From contig NW_020170411.1 in NCBI RefSeq assembly GCF_000524195.1, positions 673,657 to 737,656 on the forward strand: DNA of 64,000 nucleotides. Reading direction: 5' to 3'. Under the pieces are notes generated by a model. The model had not been told where the DNA came from, did no database searches, and saw only the letters and a program-made list of their open reading frames with translations. The stretch comes from Echinococcus granulosus. Lineage: Eukaryota > Platyhelminthes > Cestoda > Cyclophyllidea > Taeniidae. Position 1 is the first letter of the stretch, and every line of letters starts with the position of its first letter. Shown in pieces: positions 37,311 through 48,700 of this stretch. The position numbers and the translations under genes were made by a program.

Positions 37311-40300
37311 GGTTACTATACAATCAACGCCTTCAAATAACGACGCCCCATTGTACGTGCAAAATCCTCCATGTCTAGGAGGTCAAATGAGTAGAATTAA
37401 TTGACGTCGCAAGTACCCCATAATTTCGGAATAAAAGCATGTTATATAATAACTAAATTAATTTTGTGCACTTAATAGTCTCCTTCTCTATCAATGCTCG
37501 ACTAAACAGAAACCCATATTTTGGAAAATCAACTTTTCACAGTAAATTCCACATGTGATTTTGGAAATCTCTACTTCATTGAATGGGTAAATGATGTCTT
37601 AACATTTTAGCTTTAGTTGCCAAAAGTAGGAAAACCTAAGCACTATACATTATTCATGCAACCCAAGCTTCAACTAGTGCTGTCCGTTTTGGTTTCCCTG
37701 CTGGAAAATAATTTTAATTGATGTATTTTGTTTATTGTATATCCAAGATGTAAATTGCTCCACCGTGCCACCGGGCTCATATATAGCTACCATACTTGAT
37801 AAATCACGTAGAGATCGTTATCAATTGAGTTGCTAAAGAACAAAATATAGGCACCTCTCACCTATGCTTCGCCTAGTTACATAAACAGCCTTTGTGGAAG
37901 GATGATTTTTATGCAGCGAGTCTTCGAAGCATGCTCGTGTAGCTCAGAGAGCCCAAATATCACTTGAGTACGACCCCACGTGTGTAGAAATGTCGACTCG
38001 GCGACTTACGCCCTAAGCCTCTCATTTGCATGCAAGTATTGCAATGGGTTGTGAATTCGTGTAATTATGGTTTGGTTAAAACACAAAAGAGGAAATTTGC
38101 TTTAAAAACACTGATTTTCCGCTGTTTGGGAAACGAAAAATCGTTGTCAGAGGTGGAAACGTCTGCCAAAAATAGGCCTTACATTGCCTGCTATATCCAT
38201 CAAATTCATTTAAAAATTGTCACTGATATTTCACAGACAGTTGTGGGTAATTACGTCAAGAATCCATGTAGAACATTCTTCATTAAATCATCCACCGTCA
38301 GGGTTACTACTAGTTTATGGTTAAAGGCATGCTTGAAGGGAAGTCAATTGAAAAATCAGTGAATTAATAATCTGTTACAGCGTTGGCGTGATTTCTAAGA
38401 CGCTGATTTACAAGCGTCGTACTCAAAGATATGCCAGCCTTTTTCAAATGATACTTTAAACGACGAGTTCCGCAAGCCCATAGAGCGTTGCTGGCCTTTT
38501 ACGCAACACAGTTGCGTAAATCTCGGAAAATGGGAGATGTTAATGGTAAGCTATTCAGAAGATTAAGTTTGAAAATAAGGTCAGCTGTTTTTAATACAGT
38601 AAGAGTGATAATGGACAGAAGTGATGGCAGAAACATAGAGCTCCACAGCTTTTAAATTAAAATTATCGTACCCACAAACTAAGGATCTAAGCTCATTAAA
38701 GATATGGGTTTTTAATATTTCTTTGAAGTAACTGAACAGAGGTGGGATGACTTGCTTGAAAACTACCACTATAGACGGCATTTGACGATTTTTGGAAAAG
38801 CTATCCTAGTTAATTTATTAGGTTAATTTATTCATTTAATTGGCTTATATTATTAGTTAATTTACCTTGTGGATCTCTATGCCTTAAGCGAAATGGAAGA
38901 GAGAATCCAATTTATTCATTCCCAATAATTTGTAAATAAATAGAAGTCCAATTTCTTATAAACATGGTAGAGCAGCTTATTTTTGAAATGTCATAAATCC
39001 CGTTCGTTCCCATCGTTCCTAGCAAAGAGAAGTGCCAAAATGACAGGTTTTAAACGCTTTGAGGGACTCTGTGCCATCGTGGTTCGTCTGCTCCCAAACT
39101 ACATATCCATCGAGGCTGTTCCAAATCTGCAAGCATTCACCAAACTGTTCCATTGAATTTAGTCGAATTCTTATCTCTACTTGGCAAGGAAAGTGGAGTA
39201 TGGTCCATTTTCCCTAGTAGCCAAAATAAACACCCTGATTTCTTGGACGCATCTCGATAAACTTACGCAGGTGGGTTAAATCCGACCGCTTTCTGACCGA
39301 TTCTACTCCATCTGACTAATCAAAGCACTTGTCCAGACCCTGAAGTAATGGGTAATTTGGACCTTTATTTCGTGCAATTGGCATGTTGGATTTTGTCAAT
39401 GTTTGTATTTCAGCTTCTATGCATGAAAGTCGACTCGTAAAAATTCAGCCTCCTCTGAGTCGGAGAAACATCAAACTGATCAGCTTTGGTTGACCCAAAT
39501 AAGGTGCCCATTGTCATAATTTCGCCTTGTTGATGCAGTTCTCTTTCCTCGTTCCACGATCAAATACGCAGCAGCCCATTAGAATCGCAAGAGTAAAAAT
39601 GCTATTGTTTTGAGAACCTGGTAGGCTTTAAGTGCTTCTCATATGATGATTTGGGAGCAAGTTTGTAAGTTATGTGCAACCAATAGGCAGGTGTTCTTGC
39701 CGTGATATACACCTTGTTTTACACGTGAAGAAGCAATTTTATTTGCTAGTTTTTAGTAATGCAACGACCTGTCTACTCCACACAGGTGAAGGATAAATAC
39801 AGGTGTTTACAGTATAGATGGATAAATATAGAACATTTCTTTGTTGTAATGAAAGCTATTCTAGTTTAATCATAAGCCAAAAGCAGTATCTCACAAGCCT
39901 GCCCTAGTTTAGATAAGTAGACCTTATCTCGGGCTTATTTGCGCGTTTTTTTATGGTTGAACTACTATGGACCAAGTGAAGAGTTCGACCATTAGTGTAT
40001 GCTAAGTTAGGGGAGCCAGCCAGTTCCTTTCTTCATGTACATCTTTCTGCATAAACATGCAAATTCCTGATTACGTAGTAGATATCACCAACTCTGGACC
40101 TACTTTAACCATACTAATTTAATTTCAGCACCAAAATACAGCACGATGTAAGCATGATTTACAAGTTCTGACACACCTCATCTTCATGGGACGTCACAAG
40201 CACGTGTTTTGATAAAAAATCAAAAGATAATTTAAATAGAAATTTAGACTAGTAACTAGGTTTTGCTATTAACGAATTTCGTCGCGCCAGATCTATCAGA

Positions 40301-41790
40301 TCAGAAGATTCGGGAAGATTGGGTGAATCATGCTGTCAAATTCTCACTGCGCTTTACTTATTCTGTAATCACCAGTTCATAGGTTAACCGAAACCAGTTT
40401 GCCTCGTACATTATTGAAGTAATGTGGCGATGATGCACACGACAATCATAAGTCTCAAGGCATTTCATTTACTAAGAGTATGAGTGCTTACAAAAGTACT
40501 AAATAGACTGAAAACTTTGCGACTTACAGTGACGCAAATAGGGGTGAATAAGTCGCTTGAATGTCACAATCATTGTGATAGAGGGAGATGAGCGTACGCA
40601 AAGTTGAAAAACGCTTTGTGTATGTGTTGTACATGAACAGAAAAGTTAAAACAACTAGATATGCTGCTAACCTACATTGGAAGGAATGCACTGGCTAGCA
40701 CTTTCATTCCTTTAACAAGAATTCGATTCAAATTCCACATCTTAAAATTTAAGTATTAATTTTGATCCAGCTACGTCAGACTGGTTATAAATAACTATTA
40801 TAGACCTTTATATGCCGCAAGTTTTGAGCGCTCTTTTGACTCATTCATATCTTCCATCGTAAGTGTGAATCGGGAATTGTATTGGTACGAGAAAGTTTTT
40901 CAAAGGCAAACAATTGGATCAGGAGTAAAGGCTTGTATGATTATTGCACCCTATAGAAAAGAGCTTCTCATATATCACCATTGCTCACGTAAGATCGGCC
41001 AATTTTACGTTAGAACCTCAGTATTTCTGCATGAATATAGATAGTTTTAGGTAAAAGATGTGAGCAGTTTTTCATAGTAGACATAAGAGGCAATTGCAAG
41101 ACCTGTTTAACTGATTCTCGATGCAGTGAATTGCTTAAGGTATAAGAATAGAGTGCCGCGTCACAGTGTGTACCTGTCAGGAGTGTGTTGAAATGCCCAA
41201 TGTTAGCAGACTCAAAATGTGCCTTTGTCTAAAAGTATCAGGTTAATTCATATCTCGTAAGTTTGCTACTTTTTAGAAACTTTGCAACTGTTAATCGAGA
41301 GAATGTGCGTGATAATCGGGATTTGGCGTAACTATAAGTGTCTAATTTCGATTGCTGACATTGAGCCAAGCACAAGTTGTAGTTTAGTTCTTCCCAAAAG
41401 AAGGAATTCAAGCATTCTTCTTCATTTTATCAAGCTTAGTTTTGAAACGATCTCGCCATGTTTGTCAAAATGCGCTAGGTTCAAGACCCTAGATGTAAAC
41501 GTGGATGCAATATAACTCTTGGCTTCCGTAATCTTGTAAAACAATTTTTTAAACAAGTCAAACTTTGCCAATATTATATCAGCCATTCATTTTCACGTTG
41601 AAATTTTCTTCAGATCTTTCTTGAATCAACGCTTCTCAAGCACATTGAACTCGCCTCTTATTTTGGGTTGAATGGAAATTGAAAGGCCTAATACTCAATC
41701 TATCTTGCCTTCTTTTAACTCAGTGGCGGAAATTTGGAGACTGTAATTAGAACACGGTTACCCCACCACGCCTTCATTTTCCATCGCTAC

Positions 41791-41834
41791 GGGAGAGGAG
41801 AAGAAGGAGAAGGAGAAGGAGAAGAAGGAGAAGG
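41791..41834. repeat. GAAGGA/GGAGAA microsatellite
   Basis: Roughly 44 bp of imperfect GAGAAGGA units. It lies in gene-free DNA. Confidence 0.85.
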
Positions 41835-44276
41835 CGGGTGCTTAATCACACAATAGTCATCAAAGCATGCAGAAAGAGTTACTTAAGGCAAGGCCGCTCC
41901 GTGCCAAAATAGTGGAATTCGTGTATAAAAATAGTCTCAACCTGTAGTAGTTTTGCCTTACGCAAAGTTTTTAGTCCTCAAGTGCTCTTATTTAAACTTA
42001 AATTTAATCGTTTCTTGTGTCGAGTAACATTTTTTGTAAAATACTTGTAATTTACTTTAGTTTTAAACCCATAAAAACCTTAGTTTATACTTAAATTCAC
42101 AGTAAAATTTCAAAAATATCGACTTTAATTTCTATGAAAAGTGAAGAATATTCTAAACAAATATATGTTTCATAGGGTAAAAAACGGCCAGAAGTTCTTC
42201 TAAACAAAATTTACTTCGTTTGAGATGCAGATGCCACAGTAGCTAAGTCGCTCTGTAACAATTGTTTCAATGCGTAAGGCTAGTGCGTTATCCCTCTATC
42301 AAGTGACTCACAGTAGGCTCGTAGTTTTCCCGATATGGAGAACATTTCAATTCATCTGCAAAGGTCTCGGACAAATTACCACCTTTCATCCTGCTGCAAT
42401 GCGTTGGTTGTTCATTTAACTCTCGGTTTTGGTAAAGGGATACCCCGTGTCTTGATCGCCGTACCTTCGCCGGGTGGGCTGGCTTCTGGGCCCTGTTAGT
42501 AGCCTTAAACCCTACTGTGTGTTAAATGTATATATTCTGCTCCAGTGTCATGTCTTCTGTCGTTTGCTGATGAATACAATAAATAGTTGAGCTTCAACGC
42601 CCAGGTAGAAAATTTGCGAAACTTCTCAGCTTACACCTATGCAGTGGCATTCTTCCAGCTTACAGCACAGATTTAATTTTGAGATTTGGGCGAAAATTAT
42701 TTTTTTTTAGGCTCTTGCAAAAGACTGGCTTACTATGAAGACGACCGCCTGCAGGCTTTGAATGCACCTTCTCTGGTGCGCGGAAAATGCGGATTTCGCC
42801 TACGATAGAGCGTGTAGACTCCTGCTACTTGATGGACCACTTTATTTGCACACGAAATTTAGTGTCCGAGGTCTTGCGTTTAGAGAAGTTGTTATAATCT
42901 TATTTCTGTTTGGGCTTCTACTGATCTGCTGCTAAGTGGTAGCACTTTGTCCAGCATCGGCTACGTCAATAGGACGTAATAGTTCAATAACCCCAAATGG
43001 CGCAGTATTGGGCGGTTGACAGTCACTCTTCTCTAGCAATGCAATCCAGCTTCCCATTTTACCCTGACGATGGGAGGCATAAAACCTAACGTCACAAACC
43101 AATGCATTTTACGTAGGATTCTATACACACAAGTGCACGTGGACGTGGCGTGTACACGGTATTGAACAGCAGAGCACCTAGGAAACCCTTAAGACCATTA
43201 AATGGGGGTCGCACTAATGCTCATAGTAAATGCGGAGTCATTTTGCCTTTTGTCTGTTCTCCTTACGAGTGGTCAGTAGATGTTCATATCACCAAAGTTG
43301 AAGGCCTTTAATTATGTGTGGAAATTCGAAACTACATGAATAATGTGCACAAGGAATTTCATGTCCAACGTTTAAAGTTTAGGCATAATCATGATAGCAC
43401 CAGATTATATTATGAGGTGCATCCCAAACCGGCCTTCTAAAAACAACTGACAACTGAAGTTGCTAAAAACCCTGAAAATTAGCAATAGTCTTTCATCGAA
43501 ACAGTCTCTAACTAATATGTCCGGATGCTGTGCGGCAGGAGGGGATTTACACTTTCCTCCTTAACAATCAGTTGCCAAATCTTGTGCATTATGCAACAAT
43601 AGATATAAATCATTGATGTAATATGTTTTCCATTCACTTGAAAATTTTGTATGGTGATATGTTGGATAACATATACGCGCATAAAAAAGTACCCGATGCG
43701 AAGACCCAATGAAATGGGTAAAGTAACCTATAACTTCGGCAACTCCCACAAATGTGTGTTCTATGAGCATGCTTTTAATGATCCTAGCGTCACCAGACTA
43801 GGATAATTTGAGGAGTTTACAGGAGAGCTGTTCACAGTACTCATATATGGATATTAATCACATGAACAAAATGTATCCCCTCTACATCTCAAGTCATTGA
43901 ATGGAACCCAGAGAGATAAAAGGTAGAGCGGCAACGAAATAAAATAAAGTGGTGAGGAGGAAGAAGCGGAGAAACAACTTCAAATGACCGTGTTTTTGGA
44001 CTGGTTTTCCTACAAATGTCAATCACTTATGAAGTTAATTTATTGTGGAGCACTTTCCAGACTTGGCAAGCACGAAACCAATGAATGCTCCCCTTCCCCA
44101 AAGCCGTTTACAAATATTAAAAACGCATAAGATACAACGATGTTGTCGAAAGTTGCCACATACAAAGAGGTCGAAAGTTTTCCCGCCTACGTGAAAAAGT
44201 CGGTGTCTAGCGTTCCTGACTCATGGGCGGCTCTTAAAGCACCGATTGCATTATAATGGCCAAAACACAAGAACTC

Positions 44277-44901
44277 TTAAAGAGAAGGACAGGAGCGATA
44301 CTTAAAAGGAGAAAAAACTATGTGGTAACTTGAGATTTTGTTTAACTGTAAGCTAAATTGCGCGGGTTCTTCAGGCTTTGCAGGTTGTGCCTTTCTGCGA
44401 TCTGGCCCTTTGGCCGTGTCCATAGCCTTGCACTCTTTCCTCCTCAGTTCTAAAAATCGTATCGCAACTTTAGAGAAGGTTGAGAGATCTGCATTATTGA
44501 CTACGCAAAGGTCAAAATAAAAACTCACAATAGGGTGTTTGGAAACTAAATCGGGGATAACTGCTTTTTGCTGTATTACTCCACCACTTAAAGACCTTGC
44601 CACGAAAACTGGCCCTTATTATTTCCTTGAAATAGAGTAGGATTTACAGAGTAAATTCTACTTGCGTAGAAAAAGATGGCAAATGATTAATATCATCGTA
44701 ATGTATTTAAAATTAAATAGAATAAGTGTAAATTTAAAACAGTGGCATCGCTAATTTTGAGTCCAAAACTTTGATGTAATAAGCCCCTATTAAATCCAAT
44801 ATCATCACCACCATGAGTGTTTCGTTTAAAATCACCATTATCAATTCATTTGCCTTGACCTGAGGAGCATTGTAGCTTGAAACTAGCTCTTCCTGCGCCA
44901 T
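44277..44901 (-). CDS. Small three-exon gene of unknown function
   Basis: Model: 44901-44860, 44625-44529, 44500-44277; 363 nt, 120 aa, phases 0 and 1 consistent. The start has a good context (CAAGATGGCG) and gives MAQEELVSSYNAPQ before CAG/GTCAAG. Exon 2 reads SFRGKVFKWWSNTAKSSYPR and exon 3 NNADLSTFSKVAIRFLELRR, then a Lys/Pro/Glu-rich tail. The second intron (44501-44528) would be only 28 nt, bounded by GTGAGT and GCGTAG; without removing it exon 2 falls into another frame. The acceptor of exon 2 (TATTTCAAG) is mediocre. I do not recognise the family; basic, aromatic and about 120 aa would suit a small organellar or ribosomal accessory protein, but that is a guess. It is head to head with ACSL. 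Confidence 0.45.
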
Positions 44902-45000
44902 CTTGGGTGTGTTTGTGGTTGGTTCTTTTTGGGGTATGTTCCGTGTTTGGTTTAGTCAGTTCTCGTAGGTTGCTTTGGAAGTTGTATTCGTAGATAGTCT
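44860..45000. promoter_or_regulatory. Likely divergent promoter with a YY1-like core
   Basis: TGCGCCATCTTGG at 44,894-44,906 matches the YY1 consensus (CCGCCATNTTG; reverse AANATGGCGGC) and overlaps the start codon of the minus-strand small gene. YY1 sites near translation starts are a known arrangement in short housekeeping promoters. T/G-rich sequence follows on the plus side toward ACSL. Whether a flatworm YY1 uses this site is not known from the sequence. Confidence 0.3.
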
Positions 45001-45588
45001 CCTCAAAGATCTTGTTATCGCCCCGTGTAAGGGTCTAAGTCAAATGTGTTAACACCTTTTACTCTTCAGTTCGATTTTTTTCTGGTTTTACATACGTATA
45101 TGTGATTCTTAAATTATTCTCGCCGAAAGTACGTGGTGATAATTGGGGTTCAGTTTTCTGGCAATGTACACTGTAATTTCCATTAGCAAGTATTTTTTAA
45201 GTTTTTTTCACTAACTGCAGTATGGGTGGTGAATTCACAATTTCAGGGTCCAACATTCTTTTCACTTTTTTTCTGAACAATGTTTCATCTGGGTCGTAGC
45301 TCATTTCTTTTGTCTAGAATTATCGTCTACCTTATCCTAAGGAAATAACTCGTAGACTGTTTCGAAATGCAGTTCGCTTTAGCCCCACTATTCAATCATT
45401 GGACTTGAAGCACGATCCTGATTAGATCATTATAGTTTCTTGTACAATTTTTCCCACAGTATGAGTTGTAATGCCACCATGACATAGTAGCAATCAAACT
45501 TCGAGGCCACTTTTGGTTGCTTTCTACCGAGTTGTGACACTTTCCTTACTATGGATAATAAATGGATTTTTTTATTCATTTCGCATAG

Positions 45589-45674
45589 ATTTTAGATCTG
45601 GAATGTTAACACCAAGGTCAAGCCATGTTACCGATTTTTTCTATGAGAATACTTCATATTTGAGAAACGAAAAG
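45589..45674 (+). CDS. Possible upstream exon of the ACSL gene
   Basis: A frame bounded by TTTCGCATAG and AAG/GTGTGC joins in phase 0 to the first certain ACSL exon through a 48-nt intron. It encodes 28 residues (including MLTPRSSHVTDFFYENTSYL) that would sit where ACSL enzymes have the variable segment after the membrane anchor. There is no clear family motif in it, and the initiating exon with the anchor was not found. Confidence 0.25.
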
Positions 45675-45722
45675 GTGTGCCTTCTTCCGGAATCTCGTAT
45701 TTTGGGCCTCGCACTATTTTAG

Positions 45723-48700
45723 GAGGGTATCCATGTGTCACCTTTAGTAGAAGACAAACCGTTGGTGGATACAGTCGAGGGTGTTGGAGCAGTTTATGAC
45801 TTTTTCAGGAACACAGTAAAACGCCAGCGTAAGTGAATTGCAATGGCTGCGCATTGTCTGATTTGATCTGTTAACTATATCATGTTTTTTTCCCCACATT
45901 AGCTAGCGATCAGTTTATCGGGTGGCACGACTCACCGTCATCGCCATACGAATGGATGACTTATGAAGAAGTAGGCAGACAAATATGCTTCTGTCTGAAT
46001 CATAAAGTTATTTCCCACTACATTGTGGATTTTTTGTGCATGTTTGCAGGTTAACGAGAAGGTAGAGGCCTGTGGGTCGGGTCTCCTTCAATTTGAAGAA
46101 CTAACAGGGAACTCGTTGAAATGCGTTGGTGTATATGCGATCAACTGCCCTGGGGTGGGTTTATTTAAGCTATCTAAATATCACTGGGTTGACATACTTC
46201 ATTCCTACGTTCTTCCATTCTTATTTTCAATGTTTCAAAATTGCCTCCTGTGATTGCACTTACGCATCCTAAAACACCTCGATTGACTATCAAGTGCTAA
46301 CCCTCTGGAACTCTTTAGTGTGTTTATTTCGTTTGCCATCCTACTTGCGTTTTACGCTCAATATAGCAGCAATTCCCATTAGAAAAGGACGCTCTTCCCT
46401 TGTTGCTACAACTTGTTTCTTTCATTGCTGCCAAAAAAATCTTTTGTTAAAATGGTCCATTTTTGCTTCGGAACTGTAACAATACGGAATAGTAATGTTT
46501 GCAAATAAATTTTACTTCATTAATTTCCAAGATGATGGTTTTAGGCACGTGGTCGAAAAAAAGAAATCGCCAAAATATCGAAGTGGGAAGGAACAATCAA
46601 AATCCGAACTCCCATTTGTTCTTAGTCTAGGGTTAAGTTGATAGGTCTCCAAAAAGCTGACCATTGAGACCTTATTTTCTGGTCAAACTGGTTGACGGAA
46701 ACTCAGCATGCGAATTTACTATCACAGACGGAGTTTCAATCAACCCCCACAGACCATCTTCATAACCCACAAATACCAGTTGCAAACTTGTTCAACTCCC
46801 ATGATAAATTACATTGCAATGGAGGTATCAAATCATAATGAAATCCTTGTCGAGTCGCGCAAGGAGGTGTCTCAATACACTGTCGTGATTTTGTTTTTGC
46901 TCGGCATGCATTTTGAAAGAAAGCACCTGATCCCAGCGACAAGCGTAGAGTGCACACAAAATATCCTTTCAAGAATCATGCGTCAACCGTGATATTTCGC
47001 TCTTTATCAAACAAACAAGTTCTGATAGGCTTTTAGGATAAAAACAGTTTCAACAAATTGGATATTTTCAAGTATACGAGATTCCCTTTTCTCATTGGTT
47101 TAAAACAATTTCGGCTTGTCGAGTAGTTACTACTGAATTAGGTGGGGGGCAAATGTGTAATAATCTCAGTGTTGTTCGCCTCCATTGTTTACAGGACGTA
47201 TAGGGTGTAAATGCCAACCTGCTTACGTAGTGATTTCTTAGATGTTTGTGACTGTGACCTCATAAATTGCTTCTAAATTCTAAATGTGTATTTCCATTTC
47301 AGTGGCTCATTACTGAGCTTGGTTGCTGGGCCTATGGGCTGGTTGTGGTGCCTCTTTACGACACCCTCGGGCAAGAGGCTATGAAACACATTTGTAATGA
47401 AGGTAGAGTTTTTCTCACAACCTTCCCTGCCTGTTAGCACGAAATGCCTAGAATTTCCTGGGATTTGATTTCGTTACTTGCACCGTTTCTCTGCGCTAAC
47501 TTTATATTCAAACGTCTATTCGATAGAGCTCCTTTAGACGTTTCTATAAGTTGGGACCTTGGTGTGCTATTTTCTTAGGACAAAAAGACAGCGATTGGCG
47601 TTCTCTTTTTACTAGCCGAGCTCTCAGTGGTAGTTTGTGACACGCCAGAGCGGGCAAAGAAGTTGATCGATGCGAGCTGCTCCACGCCCTGTCTCAAGTA
47701 CATCGTTGTCCTCTCTTCCAAAGAGGAGCTTGAAAATTTGCGCTCTGCAGCCGGAAGCAACATTGGAGTGATCACTTTTAACGAACTGCTGGTTAGCTCC
47801 CCCTCTAAATCTTCACTATGTCAACTAATATTCTGCTGTGGTTTCAACTGTTGGTTTTAGGATCCCTGAACTAGGGACCATTACGACTTATTCTTGCTCA
47901 TTTTAGGCAAGAGGAAGCGTTCATCGTCAGAAACCATGCGTAAGTATATTTCAACATCTGAGTGGTGTGTTATGAACCCTTTGTTTGGATTTGTTATGTT
48001 TCAGCCTTTAGACGGAGATGGGCTCATTACAATCTGCTACACTAGCGGCACAACAGGTAGGTGTTTTGTTATGATATGCGTACTTTTGCTAGAGTGTGGA
48101 CACTGTCATTATTATCGCATTCTTGACCAATAATTGTTATGCTTAGATAATTTGCTGATTTGTTTCGCTTTTCGACGGAGTTAACCTGGATGATTGAGCT
48201 TTGCATCCTTCATCATTTTGCTAGCTTCAAACGCACTATAAGGCCTACCTGATTTGGTCTAAGCTGTCTTGTACCTTGTGTAATATATCGAATGCCAAAA
48301 GCTTATCTTTCATGACCACTAGTCCTATTAGTTGACTGGAGTTCTGTTCGTCACCAGCAAATAAGATGCGAGTCGCTTTTGGTTTGCAGGAACTCCGAAG
48401 GGTGCCATGATTCGCAATAGAAATCTCATCGCCGTTATTGCCGCGACGCAACGGGTTCTGGGGAAAGTAAGTTCGAAACTACTTCATCATTCGGTATTCT
48501 ATTCAGTACCGACTCTATTTGGACTCTTAAAGTAAGTGATATGTTCTAAAGACCGTACCTTTTTGAGTCGTTTGAAATCAAATGAAGATGTTCATGCCCT
48601 CCACACTTCGTTGAAACATCATTTGAATCGATACTACAGTGTTTATGGGCGATTTCAATTAGGGCCGCCATACGAATGTAGCACGTTTGGAAATCAGCGC

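Larger units (their letters stand above)
33200..44270. other. Long region with no recognisable gene
   Basis: Eleven kilobases of AT-rich sequence with only short chance frames. The longest, a plus-strand frame at 38030-38362, begins without a good start context, lacks splice signals and matches nothing I recognise. Content that stands out: a third copy of the 19-20 kb repeat family near 37,135-37,310, a GAAGGA-type microsatellite near 41,791-41,834, and a GC-richer patch near 42,400-42,500 that may be old mobile-element sequence. Confidence 0.5.

Noticed and set aside
38030..38362. 110-codon plus-strand frame
   Set aside because: No ATG start at its beginning, no splice sites, no motif; one such frame is expected by chance in 11 kb of gene-free DNA.
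46708..46992. 94-codon plus-strand frame
   Set aside because: It lies inside the ACSL intron between 46154 and 47303 and has no acceptor or donor.
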